DNA from: Pumilibacter muris
Lineage (GTDB): Bacteria > Bacillota > Clostridia > Christensenellales > Pumilibacteraceae
Length of the DNA: 64,000 nt
Direction of reading: 5' to 3'
NCBI RefSeq assembly: GCF_943193045.1
Contig: NZ_CALPCN010000004.1
Location: forward strand, 156,727-220,726
In this document: one piece after another, positions 15,600-23,699 of the stretch
How the letters are laid out: the number at the start of each line of letters is the position of its first letter
Position numbering within the stretch: the stretch's first letter is position 1
Made by a program: the position numbers and the translations under genes
The notes under the pieces: model-generated
The model's input: only the letters and a program-made list of their open reading frames with translations
What the model was told of the DNA's origin: nothing
The model's database searches: none

Positions 15600-16793
15600 A
15601 TGCTTATGATGTTCGCGCTGCTTGCGCTAATGGCGAGCGTATTGGTTGGCGAGCATAAAAATGTCGCCTATGCGCAAACTGCCTCAGCAAGTTCTTTGCA
15701 AACTGCCTCATCTGAACAAGGCGATGTCTCGGGGATTGCTGCGCAATCAAGTAGTGCCGATCGCGAATATTTTAAGTCGGAAGAAGAATCGGTAACAATT
15801 GATTTGAAGTGCGGCAGTGAAAAGCTGGCGCATTTAACTTTCACCGGTATGGATAATTGTGCTTTTTCCGAAGGGCTTTCGCCAGTCGTATTGCACTTTT
15901 TTGATTTGTCTTGTGATGTGGGGCAATATGTAGATAGGCACTATACAAATTTCCGCCTTAGTAACTCGCTTAGCGACGGTAGTTATTCTTGCTATTTTAA
16001 GATAATAGGAACTGTGCTGCATTTTGAATCTGTGGAATATGGTTCTATGTATTCGACATACAATTTGCAAAATGAAATTGATAACAATAAGGTTGATATC
16101 ATTTGCGATTTTGAGCCGCCCGTAGTTTCGTTGCCTGAAGAACCTACGAAAGAAGGGTATACCTTTGCGGGTTGGTACTACGGATTAAATGAGAATTGCA
16201 ATCAAAACTGCACGGAATACAGGGGAGAGCCGATTTACGAAGATACCGACTTACACGCTCATTGGACTATAAATACATATACCGTTACTTTTGATACCGC
16301 TGGTGGCCCTGTTGTGCAAAGCGCAACTGTAGAGTGGAATAAAGGCGTTGCCATTACTACGCCTAAACGAGTGGGGTATAACTTTCTCGGTTGGTATCTT
16401 GCCGATGGAACGCAGTATACGAATCAGCCGATTAAAGCGGACACCAAACTTACGGCAAGGTGGGAAATCAAGACATTTACCGTTTCTTTTTACGTAGGTG
16501 ATGAGAAGTATAAAGAACTGACAGTCGAGTACGGTACGACGCTTTCCGACGCGATGGATGCGGCGAATATTGTATCGTATCAAGCTATGAATATGGACGG
16601 CAAGCGTCTTAGTAAAGCCAGCTCGGTAATCACGGAAGATACTGAAGTGCTTGTGGAAAAACTGACGGGTTGGGAAAAGTACGGAGATTTCGTTGGTCGC
16701 AATCCGTGGTATACGTGGGTAATAGTCGGCTTGGGCGGCGTTCTTACAATCTTTGCGATTATAGGCATTGTCTTGATGGTAAAACGAGGGTAG
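15600..16793 (+). CDS. InlB B-repeat surface/adsorption protein, element 2, with frameshifted start
   Basis: The 397-residue reading has a hydrophobic signal core at the N-terminus, a unique domain (about 50-175), two InlB B-type repeats (GYTFAGWYYG and GYNFLGWYLADG, about 175-290), a linker and a C-terminal membrane helix (about 370-395). It is the paralogue of 5251-6384 and the likely tip or adsorption protein. The good ribosome site (AAGGAG) serves ATG 15547, but that frame stops after 14 codons. One extra base after that ATG would restore a basic signal-peptide start continuous with this reading. As sequenced, translation would have to restart at ATG 15600 without a ribosome site. Confidence 0.75.
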   Translation: MLMMFALLALMASVLVGEHKNVAYAQTASASSLQTASSEQGDVSGIAAQSSSADREYFKSEEESVTIDLKCGSEKLAHLTFTGMDNCAFSEGLSPVVLHFFDLSCDVGQYVDRHYTNFRLSNSLSDGSYSCYFKIIGTVLHFESVEYGSMYSTYNLQNEIDNNKVDIICDFEPPVVSLPEEPTKEGYTFAGWYYGLNENCNQNCTEYRGEPIYEDTDLHAHWTINTYTVTFDTAGGPVVQSATVEWNKGVAITTPKRVGYNFLGWYLADGTQYTNQPIKADTKLTARWEIKTFTVSFYVGDEKYKELTVEYGTTLSDAMDAANIVSYQAMNMDGKRLSKASSVITEDTEVLVEKLTGWEKYGDFVGRNPWYTWVIVGLGGVLTIFAIIGIVLMVKRG

Positions 16794-16796
16794 GCT

Positions 16797-18263
16797 ATGA
16801 CAAACAAGCTAAGTGCAAAAAGTTTTTTAATTGCGCTTTTGGCTTTTTGCTTGTTCGTTTCGGTAGTGTATGGCGGGTGGCAGTCGCTACCCGCTTATGC
16901 CGAAGAAAGAGTTTATACGAACGTGCTCGCGGACTTGCAAAAAGACGAAATGTTTAATGTCATAAACTATCCGGAAATAGATGATCCTGCGAATGATCTA
17001 TTCGGCGTTGTACAAGTAATTCAAATAGCGGAAAGCGCAAGCGGTGAATTGTATTTGTATACATATCAGCCGAGCAACAAAGCAAAACAACTTACCGCTA
17101 CCGAAGTAAATATGTCGCTGTCTAAAACCGTTGATGGAACAAGCCTTTTTCCGCTCACGCTTTTGAACGCCAACGGCGTGTTTTGTAAATATCTTGTAGG
17201 GGGTATTATTGTTTCTAATGACGATACGCGCTATTACAATATATCTAGCATTTACCGCGATTGGGACAAAGATATAGATGGTGAAACGGGTAACGACAAT
17301 ACAAAAAATGCGGTGTCTTTTGAGGTGGGTAAAGTTTATAAAGTAGAAACGGAAGATGGTGACGCAAAATATTCTTGTGAGAAAATAGACGTTATAGAAA
17401 TACTTAACCCGTTTGCGGGTTTCTTATCATACTATGACGGTTTGCATTGGGATTTTTTATTTAATGTGGCGCATTACACCGACGTGCATTATATAGCGTT
17501 CGATACGGATTTTCCCATAGATACCTTACAAGAGGCGGATATATCGTATTATACGCAATCTTATACTCGTAAAAGTATCGGCGGTAGGGTCGAGTGGTCG
17601 TATGGTGATAGGGTACAACAGCCGAAGGCAACTATTAAGGGGGAGCAAACGGGCGAAAATGCGGGCGACGGATTTTTGGGTGTAAAATATACGTGGAAAC
17701 GTATTCAAAGTACCGAGGACTTCAAAAAGACAGTAGAGCTTACGTCGGAAGCACAAACGGAAATAGATAAGACAAAGTGGGTCTTGGTCTTTTTGGAAAC
17801 GCCGTTTACTCAAAGCGAGGTGGCTACGATGGCAGGACACGAAAAGCGCCAAAACGGCACTAAGGTATCGGAAGTAACGATATTGCGGTTGCAATTTGTA
17901 ACTGCCGGAAAACATTATAATCTTGGTACTGTATCTGACAAAATTACCGAAGGGGATAAACCGAGCGGCGGAGCACCGGCGTTAGGTTGGCTTGACTTGC
18001 TTTGTAAGTGGTTAGAGCAAGTAACGGGAGTGCCGGCGTGGGTATGGAAAATCGTAATTTGCTTATTGCCGCTTGTTATTGTTCTGCCTATATTGGCGGC
18101 GATTTTTCCTATTGTGGGACAAGTCTTGGCAATCGCGTTTAAGGGAATAGCGTTCGCATTTATTTGGCTGTTTAAGGGGCTATGGTGGCTTATAAGTTTG
18201 CCATTTAAGGGAATTGCTGCGCTTGTGCAAAAAATAAAGAATAAAGGGGGCGGCGGAGAATGA
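16797..18263 (+). CDS. membrane protein upstream of Zot, element 2
   Basis: The 488-residue product has a signal or anchor helix (about 7-28), a large outside domain (about 30-395) and a strongly hydrophobic C-terminal region with probably two or three helices (about 405-475), ending KIKNKGGGGE. It starts four bases after the InlB-repeat gene and overlaps the Zot start by four (ATGA). It fills the slot of 4386-5249 but is much longer and has more C-terminal membrane segments. A minor virion protein or assembly-site partner is likely. The outside domain is unrecognised. Confidence 0.75.
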   Translation: MTNKLSAKSFLIALLAFCLFVSVVYGGWQSLPAYAEERVYTNVLADLQKDEMFNVINYPEIDDPANDLFGVVQVIQIAESASGELYLYTYQPSNKAKQLTATEVNMSLSKTVDGTSLFPLTLLNANGVFCKYLVGGIIVSNDDTRYYNISSIYRDWDKDIDGETGNDNTKNAVSFEVGKVYKVETEDGDAKYSCEKIDVIEILNPFAGFLSYYDGLHWDFLFNVAHYTDVHYIAFDTDFPIDTLQEADISYYTQSYTRKSIGGRVEWSYGDRVQQPKATIKGEQTGENAGDGFLGVKYTWKRIQSTEDFKKTVELTSEAQTEIDKTKWVLVFLETPFTQSEVATMAGHEKRQNGTKVSEVTILRLQFVTAGKHYNLGTVSDKITEGDKPSGGAPALGWLDLLCKWLEQVTGVPAWVWKIVICLLPLVIVLPILAAIFPIVGQVLAIAFKGIAFAFIWLFKGLWWLISLPFKGIAALVQKIKNKGGGGE

Positions 18264-19081
18264 TAACAATAATCTTTGCGCCGCCTCGAACCGGCAAGAC
18301 TTGTTTTATGACGCACGTAGCGCACGAAACGGCGTTTGATCGCGAACGCAATAAGCGTATGCAACGTGAGATTTTTAATAAACAGCAGAATGGCTTTGAC
18401 GCCATACAAACTATCCCCATACACTGCGTTTCGGCGAACTATGATATGACGTTCCATAAATACCGTTACAGTCCGCGAATGAGCCGTAGAATAAATCCGT
18501 ATAGATTGGGATTTGCAAATCCGTTTGTAGAAACGCATTTTAATTTACCGTTTGAGACGATTTGCATTACCGAAGCCCAAAAATATCTCAATAGCCGTAT
18601 GTCTAGGTATTTTCCGGATTGGCAGTCACGCTGGTATGAGCAACACGGACACAATGACTTGGATATTTGGCTGGATACGCAAAGACCGATGCTTATTGAC
18701 GTAAACATACGCGAGCTATCGCAGTTTATAGAAATTCTACGGTTAGAGTTTTCGTATGACGGCTATGGCAGAGTGAACGGTTTGCGCTGGCATATTCGTA
18801 GGATAGAAAACAGCTCACTGTTTGACAAGTATATGCAAAGCGGCAAGCAAGATAAGTCCTGCTATGCCGAGGACGTGGTAACGGCGAATTATAATGTGTT
18901 CGACTGTTACGACAGCCAGTGTTGTAAACCGAAATTCTATGACGGGCATTTCGATCAAGACTTTGACTATTCCGTAGCTACTCCCACCGAGCAAACGCTG
19001 GAAGGGTACATACGGTACTTGGAAGAAAACGACGACGAACTGCCCGAAGGATTCTATCAGAAAAGAGGGAAAGTCGCATGA
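18260..19081 (+). CDS. Zot/pI-like assembly ATPase, element 2
   Basis: This 273-residue P-loop protein is paralogous to 3547-4380. Walker A is APPRTGKT at residues 7-14. The Walker B strand is ICITEAQ, with Thr104 where Asp is usual and Glu105 kept. The DTQRPMLIDVNIREL region matches the other element closely. No transmembrane segment is seen. It would power extrusion of the filamentous particle with the adjacent membrane protein. The ATGA overlap with the preceding gene indicates coupled translation. Confidence 0.85.
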   Translation: MITIIFAPPRTGKTCFMTHVAHETAFDRERNKRMQREIFNKQQNGFDAIQTIPIHCVSANYDMTFHKYRYSPRMSRRINPYRLGFANPFVETHFNLPFETICITEAQKYLNSRMSRYFPDWQSRWYEQHGHNDLDIWLDTQRPMLIDVNIRELSQFIEILRLEFSYDGYGRVNGLRWHIRRIENSSLFDKYMQSGKQDKSCYAEDVVTANYNVFDCYDSQCCKPKFYDGHFDQDFDYSVATPTEQTLEGYIRYLEENDDELPEGFYQKRGKVA

Positions 19082-19314
19082 TAAACTACAATAAAAATAA
19101 GCTTATAAACGAGTGCTTGAGTAAGTATTACGAAACTTTTGCGCGCACGCTGGATACCGCCGACTTCGTGCCGGCGGAATACAACGATAAGATTAACGCT
19201 TACATTTTCAAGAATATGAAGAAGGCGTTTAAGCGTGTGGATAAAGAAGATAAGCGTTTCCAAAAAGCGCTTCGTCAAAAAGCAAAAGCTAAAACTAAAA
19301 AAGGAGGTAAGTAA
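19078..19314 (+). CDS. small lysine-rich protein, element 2
   Basis: This 78-residue protein has an acidic and aromatic N-terminal half and a basic tail (KALRQKAKAKTKKGGK). Its start overlaps the Zot stop by four bases. It matches the position of the lysine-rich 3105-3560 in element 1, which is twice as long. DNA binding is suggested by charge. Confidence 0.7.
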   Translation: MINYNKNKLINECLSKYYETFARTLDTADFVPAEYNDKINAYIFKNMKKAFKRVDKEDKRFQKALRQKAKAKTKKGGK

Positions 19315-19316
19315 GC

Positions 19317-19529
19317 GTGGGATTTTTCAGTAGAAGGCAAAAGCGTTTGGCGCGAAAGTACACTGCCGGTGAACTCAAAAGCTGTTATCATTACAGTGAA
19401 AACGAGTTGAGAGAGGTAGCCGAGAACGGCGACAAAAAAGCACTCAAACGCGCAATGAAAGTACACGGTAATATCGAGTACGCTATGTTATTCAGATGCA
19501 CGCCGGAGTATAGTAAACGGCGTAAATAA
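19317..19529 (+). CDS. small basic protein before rep, element 2
   Basis: This 70-residue protein begins GFFSRRQKRLARKY after GTG 19317, preceded by AAAGGAGG. It is basic throughout, with a helical middle (ELREVAENGDKKALKRAM). It may help Rep or bind DNA. No family is recognised, and element 1 has no obvious equivalent. Confidence 0.65.
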   Translation: MGFFSRRQKRLARKYTAGELKSCYHYSENELREVAENGDKKALKRAMKVHGNIEYAMLFRCTPEYSKRRK

Positions 19530-19556
19530 TACGGTTATCCCTCGTAAAAATTCAGT

Positions 19557-20579
19557 ATGTCTTACGGAGAAACAAAAGTCTATTTTGACGGTAGTCACTA
19601 CATAGCGATACCGCATACCGAACGTAAGAATAAGAGTAGACCGAAACGGATCGAGGAGCAGATAATCGTTACGCAAGAACCAGAAGGCCCTGTCACCGAA
19701 AAGGTGGCAGAGCCTTTAATCCCTTGCATGAGCGACGAAACGAGCGCGATTGAGCAAGTGGGCGAGTCGCGTGAGCAAATGCCGTCAACGCCTATTATAA
19801 AGGTGCAAACAATGACGAGAAAAGAACTGTTTGACGAACTGTATAAGAAATATATAATGCTGAAAAAGCGCGAGAGAAAAGAGCGGATAATAGAAGAAAT
19901 GATGCCGTACTTCGATACGGTGGAAGAAACCAAAACTTATGTGGATATAGGCTTTGATCGGAAACTGCGGAATTTGATTTGCCGCCGTGTGCGTATGGTG
20001 CGTAAAGCAAACTTAGCGCGCTTTAATTACTTTTGTACGTTTACTTATGAAGATAAATTGCATAGCGAAGATACGTTCAAAAAGAGTTTACAAACGTGCT
20101 TTCGTAACTTCTGCTACCGTAAGGCGTGGAAGTATATGGGGGTATGGGAACGCTCGCCGGAAAAGCAACGTTTGCATTTTCACGGCCTTTTTGCCATACC
20201 CGAAAACACTTTGCCGGATGAATTAACGCAAATACGTGACTATTCGACCAAAGGGAAGCGAATGCAAGTAAGCACGCAATGCGATTACTTTACTAAGCGT
20301 TTCGGGCGTAACGATTTCAAAGAATTAGACCCGCGGTTACTTGGCGAGTCGATTAAGTATTTGATGAAGTATATCGAAAAGACGGGCGAAAAGATTGTGT
20401 ACAGCAAAGGACTGTACCAATACTTTATCTCGGACATTATGGATGAGGACGTAGTATGCGCGATAGGGCAAGAAGATAAAAAACTCTTGCTGTTCGATAC
20501 TTTCAACTGCTGGGACGAAGGCGTATATATGGGGCGCGTAAGTCCCGAAGTAATAGCGCAAATGCGAAAGAGCAACTGA
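19557..20579 (+). CDS. rep: HUH-type Rep (inovirus/microvirus-like), element 2
   Basis: The 340-residue replication initiator has motif I FCTFTYED (159-166), metal motif LHFHG with H207 and H209, and motif III KYLMKYIEK with tyrosines 268 and 272 and K275, as in phage replication proteins. A basic and acidic linker region of about 110 residues precedes the catalytic domain. It is unrelated to the Rep_1 protein of element 1. The large hairpins starting 3 bp after its stop are the probable origin. The ribosome site is weak. Confidence 0.88.
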   Translation: MSYGETKVYFDGSHYIAIPHTERKNKSRPKRIEEQIIVTQEPEGPVTEKVAEPLIPCMSDETSAIEQVGESREQMPSTPIIKVQTMTRKELFDELYKKYIMLKKRERKERIIEEMMPYFDTVEETKTYVDIGFDRKLRNLICRRVRMVRKANLARFNYFCTFTYEDKLHSEDTFKKSLQTCFRNFCYRKAWKYMGVWERSPEKQRLHFHGLFAIPENTLPDELTQIRDYSTKGKRMQVSTQCDYFTKRFGRNDFKELDPRLLGESIKYLMKYIEKTGEKIVYSKGLYQYFISDIMDEDVVCAIGQEDKKLLLFDTFNCWDEGVYMGRVSPEVIAQMRKSN

Positions 20580-20581
20580 CA

Positions 20582-20756
20582 GCGCAACGGCGTAAAAAAA
20601 TACGGCGAGCACGATAAGCCTGCGCGTGCCGCCGTATTTTAGCCGTTGCGCGGTTGCGATTGAGCGTTTGGTGAGTTCGGTTGGTGGGTGCGTGGCGTGC
20701 GCTTGGTTGGGCGAGCGCAGCGAGCCCACTTGTATCAAGACAAGCGCACGCCACGC
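20582..20756. other. double hairpin region, candidate origin of element 2
   Basis: Hairpin A has outer arms GCGCAACGGC (20582-20591) and GCCGTTGCGC (20642-20651) and inner arms AAAATACGGC (20597-20606) and GCCGTATTTT (20631-20640). Hairpin B has perfect 16-bp arms (20690-20705 with 20741-20756) enclosing a second palindrome-like stretch. No gene fits here. Placed directly after rep, it is the best candidate for the nick site and packaging signal. Confidence 0.65.
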
Positions 20757-20789
20757 TCTCAAAGCGGTTAAAGTCAATGTAATTTTGCG

Positions 20790-21311
20790 TTATAAATATT
20801 GATTTAGAATAAACAGTTCGATTTGCTTATTTTGCTTTTTTGCATATTCTATCGTGTTGAATGTGCCGCCGGTTTTTATGCTTTCATTCCAAAAAGCGAA
20901 AATTACGTCGGAATTATTGACCATGTATTTATTGCGTTTTTGCATACAATCGGGAGTATAGGCATCAGATACATAAGTGACTTTATCGGCTTTTTGTAGT
21001 AACTCGGTATACTTAGCTTTATCTTCGGGGGACCAATTCTTTTCTTGTCCTTTGCAAGGAACGGCTATTTCTAATTGTATTTCGGGATAAACATTATCAC
21101 GGAATTCAATAACGATTTCGGCAAAGTCAGTATCGACACCGAGTGCGCCACCGCAAATAAAATAGTTATAGCCGTGCTTATGTATAAACCATTTAATGTA
21201 ACAAGCCATTGCTTCAAGATAGTCTTGATGGCTGTCACATTCTTTGTTGGCGTAGTCCCACGGGAAACTATTAGGACGATGACCGGTTACGCCGCATACT
21301 TTCTTTGCCAT
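20790..21311 (-). CDS. SLOG-family (DUF1273/YpsA-like) protein
   Basis: This 173-residue Rossmann-type protein has the VCGVTGHRPNSFPWDY start, a CGGALGVDTDFAEI motif and conserved acidic positions typical of the SLOG/DUF1273 branch that binds nucleotide-derived ligands. ATG 21311 follows a GGAGG site; an upstream start at 21350 would run into the promoter. It is divergent from the Cro-like gene at 21440, with two operators between. In phages SLOG proteins may act in nucleotide signalling or DNA processing; the ligand here is unknown. Confidence 0.75.
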   Translation of the reverse strand: MAKKVCGVTGHRPNSFPWDYANKECDSHQDYLEAMACYIKWFIHKHGYNYFICGGALGVDTDFAEIVIEFRDNVYPEIQLEIAVPCKGQEKNWSPEDKAKYTELLQKADKVTYVSDAYTPDCMQKRNKYMVNNSDVIFAFWNESIKTGGTFNTIEYAKKQNKQIELFILNQYL

Positions 21312-21329
21312 ATCGATGCCTCCATAGGT

Positions 21330-21422
21330 ATTATACACGAAAATTATCAAAAGTCCAACTATTCACCAATGAGTGAATATAAATATTTTGTAAAAGCCTA
21401 TAATATAATCACTAATGAGTGA
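21330..21422. promoter_or_regulatory. divergent promoters with twin TCACyAATGAGTGA operators
   Basis: The leftward promoter for the SLOG gene is TTGGAC (complement of 21353-21358), 17 bp, TATAAT (complement of 21330-21335). A rightward -10 TATAAT lies at 21399-21404. The palindromes TCACCAATGAGTGA (21363-21376) and TCACTAATGAGTGA (21409-21422) flank these. The Cro-like protein at 21440 is the likely binder. Confidence 0.75.
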
Positions 21423-21439
21423 TTATATGGAGACGACGA

Positions 21440-21679
21440 ATGACGTTAAATGAGGCGCTTTCTATTAGAATTGACGAACTATTGGCGGAGAAGGGGATAA
21501 CACAATATCGGTTAGCGATAAAGAGTGGATTATCGTCCGAAGCAATATCTAAAATTCGATTGCAGAAAAATAAAATGTGTGCAATTAATATTATTTACGA
21601 AATAGCGCAAGGTTTTGATATGACTTTAGAGGAATTTTTCAGTGGGTCATTGTTTAGCAAAGAAAACATAACCGATTAG
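21440..21679 (+). CDS. Cro-like HTH regulator, element 2 cargo
   Basis: The 79-residue XRE-type HTH (ITQYRLAIKSGLSSEAISKIR, about 19-40) forms nearly the whole protein. ATG 21440 is 17 bp from the second operator palindrome, so the protein probably represses itself and the divergent SLOG gene. It precedes the HExxH metalloprotein, a pairing like immR/immA or the XRE+ImmA modules that control mobile elements. Confidence 0.8.
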   Translation: MTLNEALSIRIDELLAEKGITQYRLAIKSGLSSEAISKIRLQKNKMCAINIIYEIAQGFDMTLEEFFSGSLFSKENITD

Positions 21680-21846
21680 ACACGATAGTAAGGTCAAAAT
21701 AAATAGAAAGTTCATGGAATAGTCGTTTTATTGCGGCTATTTTTTTATTATAGTATACTGATTTAACGAAGCAGCTTAAAGAATGGATTAAACACATTAT
21801 AGGATAATCCTTCTATACTATTACTTAATAACAGAAAGGAAGAACT

Positions 21847-22572
21847 ATGGGATTAAAATTAGATTTACATGGGTTTAGCAATAGAGAAATAAATATTATT
21901 TATAATATGGTGGATGACTATATAAAGCTAATGAAAGTGGATGTAAGCAATATGCAATTAACAATTGCCAATATACCTGCGCGCGTTTGTCCAATAACTT
22001 GCCCCAAGCGTTTGAATGTGTGGTTGCAAGTAGATTGTGCAATATACTTGTGTCATCAAACAAATTATTGGTGTCAAATGATTTATCAGCTTGCACATGA
22101 GCTCGGACATTTTTTTATGAAGTGCTATCCTGAAAAGAATAATTTTAAATGGATATCAGAATGTTTATGTGAAATGTGTTCTATAGTATTTCTTTACCGC
22201 TCTATGACATTTTTCAAGTATTTTGAGCCAAGTTATGTTAATTCAGCACAAGGCTATATAAACGATCATTTGCAAAAGTCGTTATCATATTCGGCATTGA
22301 CTTGTTCCAAGTTGGTTGCAAACGCAATAGAAGCGTTAGAAAGTGATCCAACGGAAAATGGCACTGTTGGAAGACCGAGAAACTGCTATATAGCCGCTAA
22401 ATTGTTTAATGCTGTTGGTTATGATGCGATGGGAATGTCGGCGATATGTTTGTTTGAGGATTTATCGCGGGCAGAAACCGTAAAAGAATTTTTTGATATG
22501 TGGTTAGAAAAATGTCGATCTGATGATGAGATGTATTTTGTTCAAACTATTAGGGAAACCGTTGGTATATAG
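21847..22572 (+). CDS. HExxH zinc metallopeptidase, ImmA/IrrE-like by context
   Basis: The 241-residue protein has a zinc-peptidase motif QLAHELGHFF (HELGH, H84-E85-H88) and a downstream Glu (about E105, WISECLCE) as the probable third ligand. It also has an unusual number of cysteines in its first half. AAAGGAAG precedes ATG 21847. ImmA/IrrE proteins cleave XRE repressors, and the neighbouring Cro-like regulator is a natural substrate. The sequence around the motif is not closely ImmA-like, so another zincin family is possible. Confidence 0.7.
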   Translation: MGLKLDLHGFSNREINIIYNMVDDYIKLMKVDVSNMQLTIANIPARVCPITCPKRLNVWLQVDCAIYLCHQTNYWCQMIYQLAHELGHFFMKCYPEKNNFKWISECLCEMCSIVFLYRSMTFFKYFEPSYVNSAQGYINDHLQKSLSYSALTCSKLVANAIEALESDPTENGTVGRPRNCYIAAKLFNAVGYDAMGMSAICLFEDLSRAETVKEFFDMWLEKCRSDDEMYFVQTIRETVGI

Positions 22573-22615
22573 AATTGTTTGATTATTTTACATAGTATGA
22601 TGATGGAGTATTAGT

Positions 22616-22819
22616 ATGAAAAAGATATTGAAGAATGCTATTCGCTGTAATAAATGTGGTGAAATTATTGAGTCTAAAAGCGAACATGATTATGTGACTT
22701 GTCAATGTGGCGCGTGTGCTGTTGACGGAGGGCATGATTATCTTCGCAGATGTGCACCGAGTCAAGATGCGTATACCGAATTATCCGAATTTATGGAAGA
22801 AAATAGCGGACACTCTTGA
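22616..22819 (+). CDS. small zinc-ribbon protein (DUF7695-like)
   Basis: The 67-residue protein has a CNKCG...CQCGAC ribbon (about 11-34) and a GGHDYLRRC motif near residue 40. This NAIRCxxCG...VDGG..YLRR pattern recurs in small proteins of phages and Firmicutes. GGAG precedes the start. The gene ends just as the promoter of the next block (22814) begins. Its function is unknown. Confidence 0.7.
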   Translation: MKKILKNAIRCNKCGEIIESKSEHDYVTCQCGACAVDGGHDYLRRCAPSQDAYTELSEFMEENSGHS

Positions 22820-23025
22820 CAAATTAAATTCTATATGATATAAATAAAGAGTAATCAATATTTTGGTGCATACCTTTATAGCGATTACACTATTCATCTC
22901 ACTTATCCTTATGGATAACCGGAGAGGCAAGCGGAAATACATTGTGTAGCAATGTAACCGATAAAACACTAATATTCTGTAGTATTCGTGTATGCTCTTT
23001 CCTGAATAGGAGAGAGCATTTTTAT
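22814..23025 (+). promoter_or_regulatory. structured leader with terminator before the HNH gene
   Basis: A promoter TTGACA (22814-22819), 17 bp, TATAAA starts a leader of about 190 nt. The leader holds several small hairpins (GTAATC/GATTAC, TTATCC/GGATAA, ACATTG/CAATGT) and ends in a terminator-like hairpin GCTCTTTCCT/AGGAGAGAGC with a T-run immediately before the GGAGG of the HNH gene. This layout suggests attenuation by a ligand, protein or RNA. It fits no riboswitch class I can recall. Confidence 0.6.
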
Positions 23026-23037
23026 TTGGAGGATAAT

Positions 23038-23685
23038 ATGGCAACAGCAAGCGAATTGTGGGAACGTGTCTTTGGTAAAGGAGTGCAAGATGCTACAGAT
23101 TACACGGGACGTCCGATGAAGAAGGCAGCATATAATCAAAGCGGTTCAGCGTATGGCTGGGTTTTGGAATACATATTGCCGTTAGATAAAGGTGGCTTGA
23201 AAGAAACAAGCAATATGCACATTGTTAGCTACGAAGCCTGTGCACTGCGTGGCGGAAAGATTACCTATACAATAGATGGGAATCGCTTTCAGGTACAAAA
23301 AGACGGCCGCGGTGGACGCGCTATTTATAAAATAGGTGATAAGCGTATAAGCTTCTGGGAAAGGGAATTTGGTAATGTTGATGAGGCTGAAGACTTTACG
23401 GGGCGGACTATTCTTAAATGCGCCTATGGCCAAAATAATTCGCGGTACGGTTGGGATATAGACCATATTATGCCACTGTCAAAAGGCGGTAAAGATACTG
23501 ATGAAAACAAGCAGATAGTTCACGTCGATACCAATGATGAAAAGCAAGATAAAATAACATTTGTTTCCGATAACGGCAAAACTTATCAGGTGCAAAAATC
23601 ATCAAACAATTCTCCCGAATATTGGGCTAACGGATATGACTATTCGGACAAAAAATACTGTATGGTCGAAATTATAAATGATTAA
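23038..23685 (+). CDS. tandem HNH-like protein, one copy degenerate
   Basis: The 215-residue product consists of two copies of one module (about 4-100 and 105-200). Each has DYTGR or DFTGR, then a KKAAYNQSGSAYGW or LKCAYGQNNSRYGW segment and a PLxKGG turn. The second copy carries DIDHIMPLSKGG with HNH-type His/Asp and a following Asn. The first has LEYILPLDKGG and lacks the histidine, so only one active site is likely. It is preceded by the attenuator-like leader and followed 14 bp later by the coiled-coil gene. A nuclease role in host or phage defence is inferred. Confidence 0.7.
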   Translation: MATASELWERVFGKGVQDATDYTGRPMKKAAYNQSGSAYGWVLEYILPLDKGGLKETSNMHIVSYEACALRGGKITYTIDGNRFQVQKDGRGGRAIYKIGDKRISFWEREFGNVDEAEDFTGRTILKCAYGQNNSRYGWDIDHIMPLSKGGKDTDENKQIVHVDTNDEKQDKITFVSDNGKTYQVQKSSNNSPEYWANGYDYSDKKYCMVEIIND

Positions 23686-23699
23686 CAGGAGAAAATAAA

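Noticed and set aside
22814..23025. A known riboswitch class (glycine, c-di-GMP, SAM, T-box) in the HNH leader
   Set aside because: Core consensus motifs of these classes are absent. I leave it as an unassigned leader.
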